From contig NC_081406.1 of the NCBI RefSeq assembly GCF_030272615.1, positions 167,073,521 to 167,137,520 on the forward strand: DNA of 64,000 nucleotides. Reading direction: 5' to 3'. The position numbers were made by a program, and so were the translations under genes. This DNA is from Cryptomeria japonica (taxonomy: Eukaryota; Streptophyta; Pinopsida; Cupressales; Cupressaceae). Of the stretch, positions 10,123-20,240 are shown piece by piece. The notes under the pieces were generated by a model that saw only the letters and a list, made by a program, of their open reading frames with translations, made no database searches and had not been told where the DNA came from. The stretch's first letter is position 1, and every line of letters begins with the position of its first letter.

Positions 10123-11310
10123 GGTCTAGATAGGACCAAAAAAAGACATTCTAGGTTGCAGTCCATTCCCTATGTCTTAGTGGATGGCACCCTTTTTTGG
10201 AGAGACTTTAATGGAGTCTCGTTAAGATGTGTCAAGCACAACTAGGTTAGTAGATTATTAGAAGAGTTCCATGATGGCTCTTCATTGGGCCACTTCTCTA
10301 CAAGGACCACAACTATCAAAATAAAGAGGGTTGGTTATTATTGGCCAACTTTATTTAGTGATTCACATAGATGAATTTTGCAAAAAATGTACCTTCTTCT
10401 CTGGAAAGAAAAGGCTAGTTGCGCTTCCTCTCTACCCTAATCAAGCCAACCAGCCATTCACACAATGGGGTTTAGACTTCATTGGCGTGATAAACCCACC
10501 TTCTAGTACTGGTCACAAGTGGATCTTGGTAGATACAAACTACTTCAACAGGCAGACACAAGCAGTTGCATTGAAAGATGCCACAAAAGCCTCAGTGTTG
10601 GAATTCCTTGATGGAATTGTAACCAGAATTAGTGTCCCTTCCATTATCATAGCAGACAATGCCAAGGCATTTGTTGGAACCCAAATCAGTTCTTGAGGAG
10701 TTAAGTGTGGTACGTATTTGAAGACATCATCAAATTATTACCCCCAGGGTAATGGCTTAGCTGAGTCTTCCAACAAGAACCTCATCAAGATAATCAAAAG
10801 AACAGGTGAAGACAATTAGAGGTCTTGGCATACTAAGTTGAGAACAACCCTACGGGCTGATAGAATTACACGCAAGAGGGCAATTGGTAACTCCGCTTTC
10901 ATGCTAGTATATTGGAGGGAAGCAAGACTCCCATCTTCCCTAGAGTTACATTAGCTAGAATTGATAGAGAATGATGCCATAACAGTAAGGCTAGCTGAGT
11001 TGATGGAGCTAGAAGAAGTTAGAAACAAGGCCATGCATACACTTGAGGTTCATCAAAAGCATATCAAAAGAAGTTTCGACAAAAAGGCTACTAATAGGAT
11101 CTTCAAAGAGGGAGATCTAGTTCTCAAGTGGGATGCAGACAAATCCAAAGTTGTACAACACTCCAAATTTGATGCTGTTTGGAGTGGTCTATATGTCATC
11201 ACCAGTTGCAAGGAGGCCAATGCATTTCATCTCTCTAGGTGAATGGGATTCATCTCAAGCCTTTCTTCTAATGAGGGTCTTGATGACAATGTAAATGTTA
11301 GATTAAAGGT
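10123..11310 (+). pseudogene. Ty3 integrase remnant
   Basis: The zinc-binding N-terminus is represented by FHDGSSLGHFS (about 10269) and CKKCTFFSGKK (His/Cys motif C-x2-C at about 10380-10391). The core follows: WGLDFIGVINPPSSTGHKWILV (first catalytic Asp in GLDF), then IIADNAKAFVG (second Asp), and after a stop at 10694, SNYYPQGNGLAESSNKNLIKIIK with the catalytic Glu in LAES. The C-terminal tail at 10961-11242 reads ALKSRKAM-like (VRNKAMHTLEVHQKHIKRSFDKKA) and GDLVLKWDADK, typical of the region after the DDE core. Stops at 10694, 10818 and 10952, plus a frameshift, inactivate it. Confidence 0.8.
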
Positions 11311-11726
11311 TGTTTTACTTTCATAAGTGCTTTTGCACCTGCTATATTCTCCTTAGGAGGGTGTGTGCTCTAGTTCCTTGCTTTCCTTCAAGTGTAAGCT
11401 TGCACATCTTTTGGGTCCTTCTAATGACTCAATGCCCAATGGATGCTCAAGGCTTTTGGATCTCACACTTAGCAGGCAAGCATCTCGCAAAGGTCGCCAA
11501 AATGTTGTCATTTTGTGACACCCTTGATCCATTAGCGACAACCGATCAGAGATATGTTCCATGGACAAGCGCTGCCCCAATTGATCAAGCACAAAACCAA
11601 TGGAAATGTGAAATGCTCAAGTGTTCTTTTGTCATGAGGCAGGCTTCGGGCCTTCCCGTTTCCCCTTGCATCTTGCCTTCGCACCTTGGAGTTTGTTGGT
11701 CCTCTCTCTTTCCCTTCCTTTTGGAC
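11311..11726 (+). other. Non-coding 3' region after the Ty3 integrase
   Basis: No protein domain is seen. The sequence is moderately GC-rich and runs straight into the 96-bp repeats. It probably belongs to the 3' untranslated part or 3' LTR of the Ty3 element. Overlapping open frames on both strands are unsupported and ignored. Confidence 0.35.
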
Positions 11727-11834
11727 TTCGGGATTCAAGGAATTGGTCTACCCCTTCCCTTTTGGGAAGATGTATCCCATCTCCCCAAACCCTAAAACCC
11801 AACCTTCCCTTCCTTCCAGATTTTGGGATTCAGG
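11727..11834 (+). repeat. 96-bp minisatellite, left part
   Basis: One full unit plus a little (CTACCCCTTCCCTTTTGGG at 11748, CCTTCCCTTCCTTCC, GATTTTGGGATTCAGG). It is cut by the LTR element at 11835. The phase continues exactly on the other side once the insertion and one TSD copy are removed. Confidence 0.8.
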
Positions 11835-12954
11835 TGTAATGTCCTCAACCAAAAAATTATATTACTCTAGGATCTAGAAATTAGATTCACAAATTCTATA
11901 CCGAATTTCACCAAAAACACCAAAACTAGCTAGCTAGTTTTGCACATAAGAAGCCAATTTCAATGAAAGCTTAGAGAATTCATTGAAACTGTTTTTTTCT
12001 GATATGAGAATCATATAATCAGGTCTGAAACTGATCTATTACATCAGCAACATAAATATCTTCAAACTCCAATTTTAAGCACCCACAGTAACTATTATAA
12101 CCGAATACCACCAATGTCACTGTAAACACGACAAACTGATTTTGTTTGATTTCCAAATGAAAAGTACATAGCATATGATCTTATACAAGATTGATAACAG
12201 AAACAAACCCCTTAGAATACATCTAGATCACTGCAGCAACATTAATAAGCCTCAAACACAAACAATGGAAAACTACTCGAACTGCTGAAATCTTGAAGAT
12301 CCAATGCAACCTCTAGATGAAGTTGCTCTATGTGAACAATGGGGTTTCATCCACTATCCACCTAAAACTCATGGGTTTCCGTCCACAATCTCCAATCTCC
12401 AATGGGTTTCTGTCCACTGAAGAATTTTGTTGAACATGAAATTCATACAATGAGAAATTGAGAAGTAGAAATAGCATAATGATCCATTTTCCCAAATATG
12501 CTTTGTATTTATCTTGTCCTTGGCCAATTTGGTGGGAAAATCAATAATTAGAAATATTACAAATTTCCATGCCACTCTTACTTTCCAAATTTGCACTTGT
12601 GGGAAAATCATTAATTAGAAATATTTTAATTTCCCACTCCACTCTTGCTTTCCAAATTTGCTCTTAGTGGGAAAATCATTAATTAGAAATATTTCAATTT
12701 CCCCTTCCTCTCTTGGTGGGAAAGTCATAAATATAAATATTTCAAACTTCCCATTATGGCACAAAATCCAATTCCCCACTAATTGTTTCCAAATATTTAA
12801 TTTAATATTTGAATGTCCTTTTAATATTGATAATATTTGGACATTCATAAATATTAAATTAATTGTTCTCCCAAAGATTGTCCAATTAACCCATAAAAGA
12901 ATAAAATGGGTTAGTACTGACCAAGATCCATTTTTAGTAAAAGGGGACATGACA
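11835..12954 (-). repeat. 3' LTR of the 11.8-17.8 kb element
   Basis: 1,120 bp, over most of its length the same as 16656-17767 (1,112 bp), with small indels and substitutions. It contains several copies of the word GGGAAAATCATTAATTAGAAATAT on the plus strand near its end (12600-12740), a short internal tandem repeat that varies in copy number between the two LTRs. Confidence 0.85.
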
Positions 12955-12972
12955 AATCCTCCCTCCCAAAAT
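12955..12972 (-). promoter_or_regulatory. Polypurine tract
   Basis: On the minus strand the bases next to the 3' LTR read ATTTTGGGAGGGAGGATTT, the expected purine-rich second-strand primer. It is preceded by TTGCTTGGGGACAAGCAA, the same arrangement that precedes the LTR at 47204. Confidence 0.7.
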
Positions 12973-13709
12973 TGCTTGTCCCCAAGCAATTTCAAACATA
13001 TATTTCCAAGGTCCTGATATCTTAGTGTTTTGTCATGTTGTATACTCAACCTTGATTTTGCAACTGTGAAATGTTGCATCTTCCTTCCAAGTGCCCTGAA
13101 AGAACTTTGAGATGTATACCTATGCTGTTGTACTTTGTTTTGAATGTCTTTAATGCTTAAACGATGAGTCAATGCTATTAGAATCCAATTTCCCTTTGTA
13201 CAGCAGCTATTGCTAGAAGATATATTATAGAAATGCACAGTTGCTTCAATTTGAGTGATGACATTTCCAACTTCATGGATTGATGTGTTAAAGCATTTGT
13301 ATAACAATGAACCAGCCATTAGCATCGACCAACAATAACATTCAGTCCGCAACCCTCTAGGTACCCAAATGGCAGATAAAAATTTATTATGTTGGAAGAT
13401 TATGTAACCTCTGGAATCATCCATTTGCACATACTTGCCACCCTTTGAATATAAAATGTGATGAGATGCCTTCAAAATGCTTCTCTTCATCTTGGGTTTA
13501 GGAAAGAGATGCTCCCGGTCCATAAAAAAATTGAATTCATTTTCTTTCCTATGACTTTCATCCTGAAACCTTTGAGCAATAAACCAGTGTCTTCTTTGAA
13601 AGATGGGTGGATAAACATGTAAGGACTGCAAAGTCTCTATGAGCAGCCACAAATTGAAAATCATTCTTTCCCAACTTTGAATTTTGTATTGGAACATGAG
13701 ATGCAACAC
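12973..13709 (-). pseudogene. Unrecognised open frame, LARD internal 3' part
   Basis: This open stretch on the minus strand continues past the purine tract into the LTR (to 12615) and starts without an ATG. Its last codons before the tract (about 13010-12955) read CLKLLGDKQFWEGG and then VMSPF inside the LTR. That matches the end of the chromovirus polyprotein at 47160-47222 (LRLLEDKQFQGG, VMSPL), so the 3' edge is a remnant of a Ty3 pol gene. The rest is rich in His, Ile, Trp and Ser and matches no family I know. Confidence 0.35.
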
Positions 13710-13791
13710 TTATGAATATATTTATAACAGCTCCTATGAAAGTGTAGCAAATTGCAATCAACCATTCAAAGTTGGCAAATGCTATGATCAG

Positions 13792-14352
13792 CTATATAAA
13801 TGGAATACAATAGTAATGAACCAGCAATAGAAGCCATGTGAAAACTTGAATCAACCATACAATGATTATAATTCCCTTCATAAGAACTGGTATACTGCTG
13901 CAACCATTCAAGATCAACAACAACATTCTGTATATCATTAAATAAGTATTATGTAATGCTATCATATATTGAACATCTTGTAGTTTCCTTATATTACCGT
14001 GTACTTTCTTAGAAAGGATATAACTCCCATCATATCTTCTTGTTGTAGCATCACATTCTTGAATACCAATCTCCTGACCCATGTGTGTGTTATCAATCTT
14101 CCAAGAATATGCTTTATACAAGAGCCCTTTTTGCTGAAATACATCCATAGCTATATCCCAATCATCTTTCCATATGTTGGAGATCAAAATATCATCAACA
14201 TAAATGAAACCAAATTTCTCACCTGATTTGTCATGAATTGGAAATTCAAACTGTAAGGCAAGAAATTGTACTTTATGTGCTCCTTGTTGATGGATGACAG
14301 TAGTGTGATGCTGAATCAAAATATGAGACAATATTAATGCATTCACAATCAA
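13792..14352 (-). pseudogene. Unrecognised open frame in LARD
   Basis: A 186-codon open stretch with no ATG at its 5' edge. It contains FGFIYVDDILIS at about 14180-14215, superficially like the copia RT active site, but none of the surrounding RT blocks is present. Hydrophobic residues dominate its C-terminal third. No function is proposed. It may be a fragment of captured or decayed sequence. Confidence 0.25.
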
Positions 14353-15410
14353 TGGTATGCTGAAATATTCGTTCTAGACATGACCTTGGAAGCATATCTC
14401 TCAACACCTTCCTCTGTTGATTTAGAAACAATGGGACAATAGGTTGAGGTATATAATACTCACCAAAGAATGACATTTCTTGCATACTCAGTATTTCCAA
14501 ACAATTTTCTGTCCTCTCAGCTTCTCCCGCAACACCATACTCTTCTACATATGGATATGAAAAATCAGAAATGCAAATTTTAAATCATGAGCAGTTTACC
14601 TTTTCAAACCATTCTAAAGAATCTCTTATTACATTCTCTTGCATGTCCTCAGTATTAGTGTCTTGGCTACTGCTCATGACGTCATTTTCCCTTGGAAGTA
14701 TATTCCATGATACCTCCAATTGTTATGTGGATGTAATATTGCATTCCTTTTCTTGAATTTAGAAATGTCATGGTAGAGTCCTCCGTTGTACCACTTGCAA
14801 GCATCTCAATTATGAGAATGGGTTGTAAAGTCCAACACCGTATGATTGAAGACCCTTCTTTGGATTTGGTAGAGGGTATGATTGCTAACCAATTTTCATT
14901 CAACCACATGACTATTGAAGCCCTTGGACTGGTGATATAATAGTCTTTGTGTGTTTCTTGTTCATCCAAATGGATCACCCACTATCTTGCCTTCTTGAGT
15001 CCTTCAACTTGATTGTAGGTTGACATTCACAACACCATAACATAATTACTCACAAAATATTGAACATCATAATGATTCGAATTTTTCTTACCACAACCAA
15101 TGTTGGCCATTTCTGTTTTTCTATCAACCACAAATTTGCCTTCATACATGGTAATTAGCTTCCATGAATGATCTATGACCTATGAACATTGACCTTTCAA
15201 AATGCCATCAATATGATAGCAAATCCCTTATGAACCCTTATAAACATTCTTTCATTCCAAATGGAAGATATGGAGAAATCAATAGTGCCTCTAACTATTT
15301 TAATCCTCAAGAGCTTGCCCGGATCCCATATGAGAAAATAATTTTGGATTAGAATCAAAGAGTCTTAATGCCCTATACTGCAAGTCATGTCCTTTACTCT
15401 ATCACCCATT

Positions 15411-15941
15411 TTAGCATGCTTTCCATGGTGACAAGAATTTTGTAGTTTCAAGAAGGAAACAAATATGAAATATTTTCATATCGTGGGCTGCAAAAAAAAT
15501 TCTCAACTCATTTTCTGTAAGAGAATTGATTAAGGTATCCTCAACAACTCCATTTTTGTGACTCAAAACCCTCGAACTAGAGCTAACTGAAATATTGTTC
15601 TCAAATGCATACTCATCCAGCAAGCTACTCTGTAAATAAAAAAATGGCTCATAATCTGGAAGTTTTGAATATAGCGTATGTATTGGTGCATGATCCTTTG
15701 ACTTGTGCTCTTCACTTTGAACAAGTAAATCCTTTCCATCTCCTTGCATGACACATTTGTTCCATTTTTTCACAATGGTATCCTTCTTTTCACTACTTAT
15801 AATATCAATGGGTGTTCCTTTCACACCATTAAAATTAATTGTAACAGCTTCCTTAATTATTGAGACTTTATCTTCCACCTTTGAATTCGAGTCTTCGTTA
15901 TCTTGGACTTGCACCCTTTCTCGTTCCACCTTATCATTCAT
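15411..15941 (-). CDS. Hypothetical protein in LARD, 176 aa
   Basis: This open frame starts at an ATG (15939-15941) and is highly charged over its first 60 residues (MNDKVERERVQVQDNEDSN, many Lys/Asp/Glu). It is followed by a more mixed segment with Ser-rich SVSSSSRV, and ends near FLLETTKFLSPWKAC. No domain, signal peptide or membrane segment is recognised. It lies near the 5' side of the internal region, where gag would normally be, with another open stretch (16403-16050) upstream of it. It could be a diverged gag-like product of a non-autonomous element or coincidence in a mutated internal region. Confidence 0.3.
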   Translation of the reverse strand: MNDKVERERVQVQDNEDSNSKVEDKVSIIKEAVTINFNGVKGTPIDIISSEKKDTIVKKWNKCVMQGDGKDLLVQSEEHKSKDHAPIHTLYSKLPDYEPFFYLQSSLLDEYAFENNISVSSSSRVLSHKNGVVEDTLINSLTENELRIFFAAHDMKIFHICFLLETTKFLSPWKAC

Positions 15942-16049
15942 ATATGCTTCTCCTTTTACTTCTTCATTGCTCCCACATATATGAATTGGCTCCCAAGGTT
16001 CCTTGCATGTAAAACAAAGCCGCCTTCTTCTGAGTTCATTTTTGGTGTC

Positions 16050-16403
16050 TTATTCCATCTTCTTTGTAATAATTGGAATTCTATTCTTTTGTGCAAGTAC
16101 AATTGCACGATATGGCTTCTTTTGGGATTCTTCCTCAATTTTGTTCTTCATCTCTCCATTACTTTGATTCTTGTAATGTCTTTGACCTCTTTTTCGAGGT
16201 TCACTCTTCCTTGCATGTTCTACATATTCTCTGCATGACATTTGACATTTGATCTCTTCAGGTAGGGAGTTGTAATCTGTATGCCATCTACAAACCTTAT
16301 CAATATTGAGGTCTTTATAACTCTCATAGCATGCCACGATGCACTCATTATTTGAAGAAGTTTTGCCCCTCTGACTATTGTGATTTGCATTTCCATATAC
16401 CAA
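16050..16403 (-). CDS. Hypothetical open frame in LARD, Lys/Arg-rich
   Basis: An open stretch of 117 codons near the 5' LTR side of the element, lacking an ATG at its first codon (first internal Met in SNNE... is not obvious). It contains CIVACYESYKDLNID, CRWHTDYNSLPEEIKCQMSC and a basic segment RKSEPRKRGQRHYKN. The spaced Cys and His residues are suggestive of metal binding but do not fit the CCHC knuckle. Function unknown. Confidence 0.25.
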   Translation of the reverse strand: MVYGNANHNSQRGKTSSNNECIVACYESYKDLNIDKVCRWHTDYNSLPEEIKCQMSCREYVEHARKSEPRKRGQRHYKNQSNGEMKNKIEEESQKKPYRAIVLAQKNRIPIITKKME

Positions 16404-16642
16404 TTTCTCTGCAAGGTTTTCAATATATCTCGTCTCTTGTAGTGTTGTTGGTATGTCCTTTAAAGCTCTTGTAACCTAATGAATTTCTGTTATTTTTCTT
16501 TTAAATCTTTCTTCATTTGACATCTTCCTTTTTTATTGGATGTGAAGTCTCTTCAACCACTTTTCTTTGCTCTCTTTTCTGCTATCTTAATTCTCTATCA
16601 CTAGGAATCATTCATGGACCCACTTTAGGCTGGCAAGACCAT

Positions 16643-16654
16643 GCTCTGATACCA
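16643..16654 (-). promoter_or_regulatory. tRNA-Met primer-binding site
   Basis: On the minus strand the bases next to the LTR read TGGTATCAGAGC, complementary to the 3' end of plant initiator tRNA-Met, the usual primer for copia and many Ty3 elements. It sits one base inside the 5' LTR. Confidence 0.85.
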
Positions 16655-16655
16655 C

Positions 16656-17767
16656 TGTAATGTCCTCAACCAAAAAATGATATTACTCTAGGATCTAGAA
16701 ATTAGATTCACAAATGCTATACCAAATTTCACCAAAAACACCAAAACTAGCTAGCGAGTCTTGCACATAAGAAGCCAATTTCATTGAAAACTTAGAGAAT
16801 GCATTGAAACTGATTTTTTATGATATGAGAATCATATAATCAGGTCTGAAACTGATCTATTACAGCAGCAACATAAAAATCTTCAAACTCCAATTTTAAG
16901 CAAAACCCACAATAACTATTATAACCGAATACCACCAATGTCACTGTAAACACGACAAACTGATTTTATTTGATTTCCAAATGAAAAGTACATAGCATAT
17001 GATCTTATACAAGATTGATAACAGCAACAAACCCCTTAGAATACATCTAGATCACTGCAGCAACATTAATAAGCCCCAAACACAAACAATGGAAAACTAC
17101 TCGAACTGCTGAAATCTTGAAGCTCCAATGCAACCTCTAGATGAAGTTGCTCTATGTGAACAATGGGGTTTCGTCCACTATCCACCTAAAACTCATGGGT
17201 TTCCATCCACTGAAGAATTTTGTTGAACATGAAGTTCATACAATGAGAAATTGAGAAGTAGAAATAGCATAATGATCCATTTCCCCAAATAATTTGGTGG
17301 GAAAATCAATAATTAGAAATATTATAAATTTCCATGCCTCTTACTTTCCAGATTTGCACTTGGTGGGAAAATCATTAATTAGAAATATTTTAATTTCCCA
17401 CTCCACTCTTGCTTTCCAAATTTGTTCTTGGTGGGAAAATCATTAATTAGAAATATTTCAATTTCCCCTTCCTCTCTTGGTGGGAAAATCATCAATTAGA
17501 AATATTTCAATTTCCCCTTCCTCTCTTGGTGGGAAAGTCATAAATAGAAATATTTCAAACTTCCCATTATGGCACAAAATCCAATTCCCCACTAATTGTT
17601 TCCAAATATTTAATTTAATATTTGAATGTCCTTATAATGTTGATAATATTTGGACATCCATAAATATTAAATTAATTATTCTCCCAAAGATTGTCCAATT
17701 AACCCATAAAAGAATAAAATGGGTTAATATTGACCAAGATCCATTTTTAGTAAAAGGGGACATGACA
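16656..17767 (-). repeat. 5' LTR of the 11.8-17.8 kb element
   Basis: 1,112 bp. Starts TGTAATGTCCTC on the plus strand (the minus-strand 3' end) and ends GGGGACATGACA. Differs from its partner by a deletion near 17290 (loss of the AATATGCTTTGTATTTATC segment) and by one extra copy of the GGGAAAATCAT word near 17480. Confidence 0.85.
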
Positions 17768-18190
17768 TCGGGGAACTAGTCTACCCCTTCCCTTTTGGGA
17801 AGAGGTATCCCATCTCCCCGAACGTCGAAACTCGACCTTTCCCTTCCTTCCGGATTTCGGGACTCAAGGAACCAGTCTACCACTTCCCTTTTGGGAAGAG
17901 GTATCCCATCTTCCCAAAACCCGAATCCCGGCCTTTCCCTTCCTTCCGGATTTTGGGATTCGGGGAACTGGTGTGCCCCTTCCCTATTGGGAAGAGTTAT
18001 CTAGTCTCCTCGAACCTCAAAACCCGACCTTTCCCTTCCTTCCGAATTTTGAGATTCGAGGAACCAATCTACCCCTTCCCTTTTGAGAAGAGGTATCTCA
18101 CCTCCCTAAACCCCAAAACCCGGCCTTTCCCTTCCTTCTAAATTTTGGGATTTGAGGAACCGGTCTACCCCTTCCCCCCTTCCCAAAGGG
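17768..18190 (+). repeat. 96-bp minisatellite, right part
   Basis: The CTACCCCTTCCC word recurs at 17781, 17877, 17973, 18069 and 18165, exactly every 96 bases, with CCTTTCCCTTCCTTCCGG and GGGAAGAGGTATCCC in each unit. The array is continuous with 11727-11834 across the LTR insertion. Confidence 0.9.
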
Positions 18191-19639
18191 TATCCCGTCT
18201 CCCCGAAACTCGAACTTCCCTTTCTCCTCCCTCTCATCCATTCGGACTTTGAAGTTGTCGCCTCTTCTCCCTTGTAGCGTTTTCGTGAAGGCTTGACATC
18301 CGATGTCCTATGACATCAACACTTCCAAATGGCATGATCAACACTCAAGGCTCTTTATGCTCTACCAATTCCTACAACTTGTCTACTTGTATTTATGGAG
18401 CTACAAGGGCACATTTAATGTTTTTTGTAGCATTGCCATCAACTGGAGTCCAAAGCCATGTTTACTTATGGTTACTTGATGGCCTTCGTGTTAGGTTTGT
18501 ACACTCTAACTTTGGAATGTCAGGCAATCTGCCTTCTAGAAATACTTTTCTTCTTGGGATTGCCATGTCAGGGTATGGATGGGTTTTTGGCATGCATAAC
18601 CATGTCAGATCCGCGTACTTCCCTATCTTTTTGGACTGATATTCCTCTGCATACGCTAGGGTCAAGGCTTCCCCTCTTTAACCATTGGTCTCTTCTTTGC
18701 GATGTGTTTTCTATATATAGACTATTTAGCCTCATTGTAAAGGGTTTTCTCCTTGCTGGCTTGAGCTACTTTATGCTCTTTCACTTCTCTTGAAGATTTG
18801 TATATTTCCTTGCATTTTTTGCAAAAGTAAGTTTTTCTATTGACCTAATAATGAATTGAAATCATCATTCTTGCCTCTTCAACTTATGCATGTTGTGTAT
18901 GTTTTTTTACCTTCATTATAAGTGTATGTTTTGTGGATTTCTCTTATGTATATATTGTGTCAACTTGTTCCTGAGTGTGACTTGTGGGAAACCTTCTCCC
19001 CTTTTAATATTGAACAAATTCTAACTTCCATGCAACTAAAGTTTGTGCACCTCTAGGGTATTTTGATTGATTATTTGTGTCAATTTGGGGTGGGGAGAAG
19101 AACATCTCTTGTCTTGGTGCATCACCTCCTTTCATATTAGCATTTCCTTCTTCCCCTTTACTTCTGCAAGCTGTTAGAATAGATTTAGAAGTAGAGTTTT
19201 GAGTGTTGAGTTGGTTGAACACCTATACCTAGATTGAGAAGGAAGTCAACCTTCTCCAAAGATTCAACCCCTTCTACAAGGTCCCACACTTCGGGGTTGT
19301 TTTCATGTTTCACAAGGTTGCTGAGTTGATAGCTCAACAAGGGTGCAAACAAAAGCCTCGTTTGCTTGAAAACTGAGTTAAAATCAAAGTTGAAGGAAAC
19401 ACATATAATCATGACTTCCCCATCCAATTTACATTTTCTATTAAATTTGCTTCTAGATCATTGGCCATCCTTAAGGGATTCTTCTTGTGCTTCTCCATAT
19501 GGTGCACGGTATCTTAAAATGTTTCATAAGAAGGCTAGGTAAGAGAAGACATATATCTGCTAGGTCACCTTAAGATCTACTACAAGTCTTGTTATTCTAG
19601 AAAAAAATTAGTTCCAAGATAGGTTCCCTAATATTTCTT
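18191..19639 (+). other. LTR-like non-coding DNA with TATA box
   Basis: No protein domain is seen. A TATATATAG word at about 18711-18720, followed by ATTTAGCCTCATTGTAAAGG and a T-rich leader, looks like an LTR U3/R junction. The region may be the 3' LTR of the Ty3 element at 2347, but I could not find its partner or its edges. Open frames at 18310-18793 are in this region and not supported as genes. Confidence 0.35.
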
Positions 19640-20240
19640 CCTTCATGGGGGATGAGGAGTCTTATAAAGGATTTAATAGGTTCGACTTATTATCTAAGAG
19701 GCTAGCAACTAATTTTGAAGAGCTAGTCAAAAAATTAAAAAGAACAAGTAGTAATGATCTTGAGAGGGGGACATGTAATTCCTCCCCAATGAGAATGTCC
19801 ATTTATCATGCCAAATTTAAATCATCAAGGGGTATTTAATGTGGTGAAAAAAACTATTGATGGGGCACTTATAGTAAGTTGAACCCTTAGAAAGGTTACA
19901 TGCTAATTCTCTCTCTTAACACTTATGGTTTGGGCAATCTTTTTGAAATGTTAGCTATGTGTAAATAAGTATTGGTTCACAAACTTGATATTTTGTCGGT
20001 TCAAGAAACTATGTGCGAGGCTAGGAAGATAAGGGTATTCACGTTTTTTCTTAATGTAGTAGGAATTCCTTTAACTAGGTTTTGAAGACCTCTCTAAAGG
20101 TTATTTATCGGATGAAAGAAAAGTTCCTTTACACTGCTTAATTCTAATTTTCTTACCCAACTTGTGACAATTCTCCTAGATCGATCTCTAAAGCCAATAG
20201 AATCCACCCCAAACCTATTATTATTTCACAACTCTTTGAT
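19640..20240 (+). pseudogene. LINE-type endonuclease fragment
   Basis: From 19900 one frame reads MLILSLNTYGLGN, then a stop, then HKLDILSVQETM. This resembles the start of the apurinic-endonuclease-like domain of plant LINE ORF2 (consensus: Ser-x-Asn-x-Arg-Gly-Leu-Gly, about 30 residues, then Asp-Ile-Leu-x-x-Gln-Glu-Thr-Lys). The second motif keeps the catalytic Glu. The upstream segment from 19645 (MGDEESYKGFNRFDLL) may be the preceding linker. The rest of the domain is shredded by stops and no RT follows. The match is short and the call is tentative. Confidence 0.4.

Larger units (their letters stand above)
2347..11310 (+). mobile_element. Degenerate Ty3/gypsy element (Tat-like), interrupted
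   Basis: Recognisable pieces follow in order on the plus strand: gag tail, aspartic protease, an RNase-H-like domain, RT (split by the solo LTR at 5099-9100), RNase H, and integrase with a C-terminal tail. RT then RNase H then integrase is the Ty3/gypsy order. The extra RNase-H-like domain suggests the Tat group, in which a second RNase H is known, but here it precedes RT. Numerous stops and frameshifts show the element is dead. The 5' LTR is not visible. The 3' LTR may lie in the 96-bp-repeat and TATA-bearing DNA up to about 18850, but I could not delimit it. Confidence 0.75.
11835..17767 (-). mobile_element. Non-autonomous LTR retrotransposon, 5.9 kb
   Basis: Direct LTRs at 11835-12954 and 16656-17767 begin TGTAATGTCCTC and end GGGGACATGACA. 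Flanking target duplications are TCAGG (11830-11834) and TCGGG (17768-17772), one mismatch. On the minus strand, a primer-binding site for initiator tRNA-Met lies inside the right LTR, and a purine tract lies next to the left LTR, so the element reads right to left. The 3.7-kb internal region has no recognisable gag, protease, RT, RNase H or integrase. It is therefore a LARD-type element mobilised in trans. Its LTR ends match the chromovirus at 36613 (TGTAATGTCCCC), and the last coding words before the 3' LTR (LLGDKQFWEGG) match that element's pol tail, suggesting descent from the same lineage. Confidence 0.85.

Noticed and set aside
11310-11877. Several overlapping open frames on both strands
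   Set aside because: Mutually overlapping, no domain, run into the 96-bp repeat and the LTR edge.
14180-14215. YVDDILIS in a minus-strand frame, like a copia RT active site
   Set aside because: None of the other RT blocks (for example L-x-x-A-L-Y-G-L-K-Q-A-P) is nearby in any frame; the match is a single short word.
18310-18793. Two overlapping open frames of about 110 codons
   Set aside because: They lie in LTR-like DNA just upstream of a TATA box, match nothing and overlap each other.
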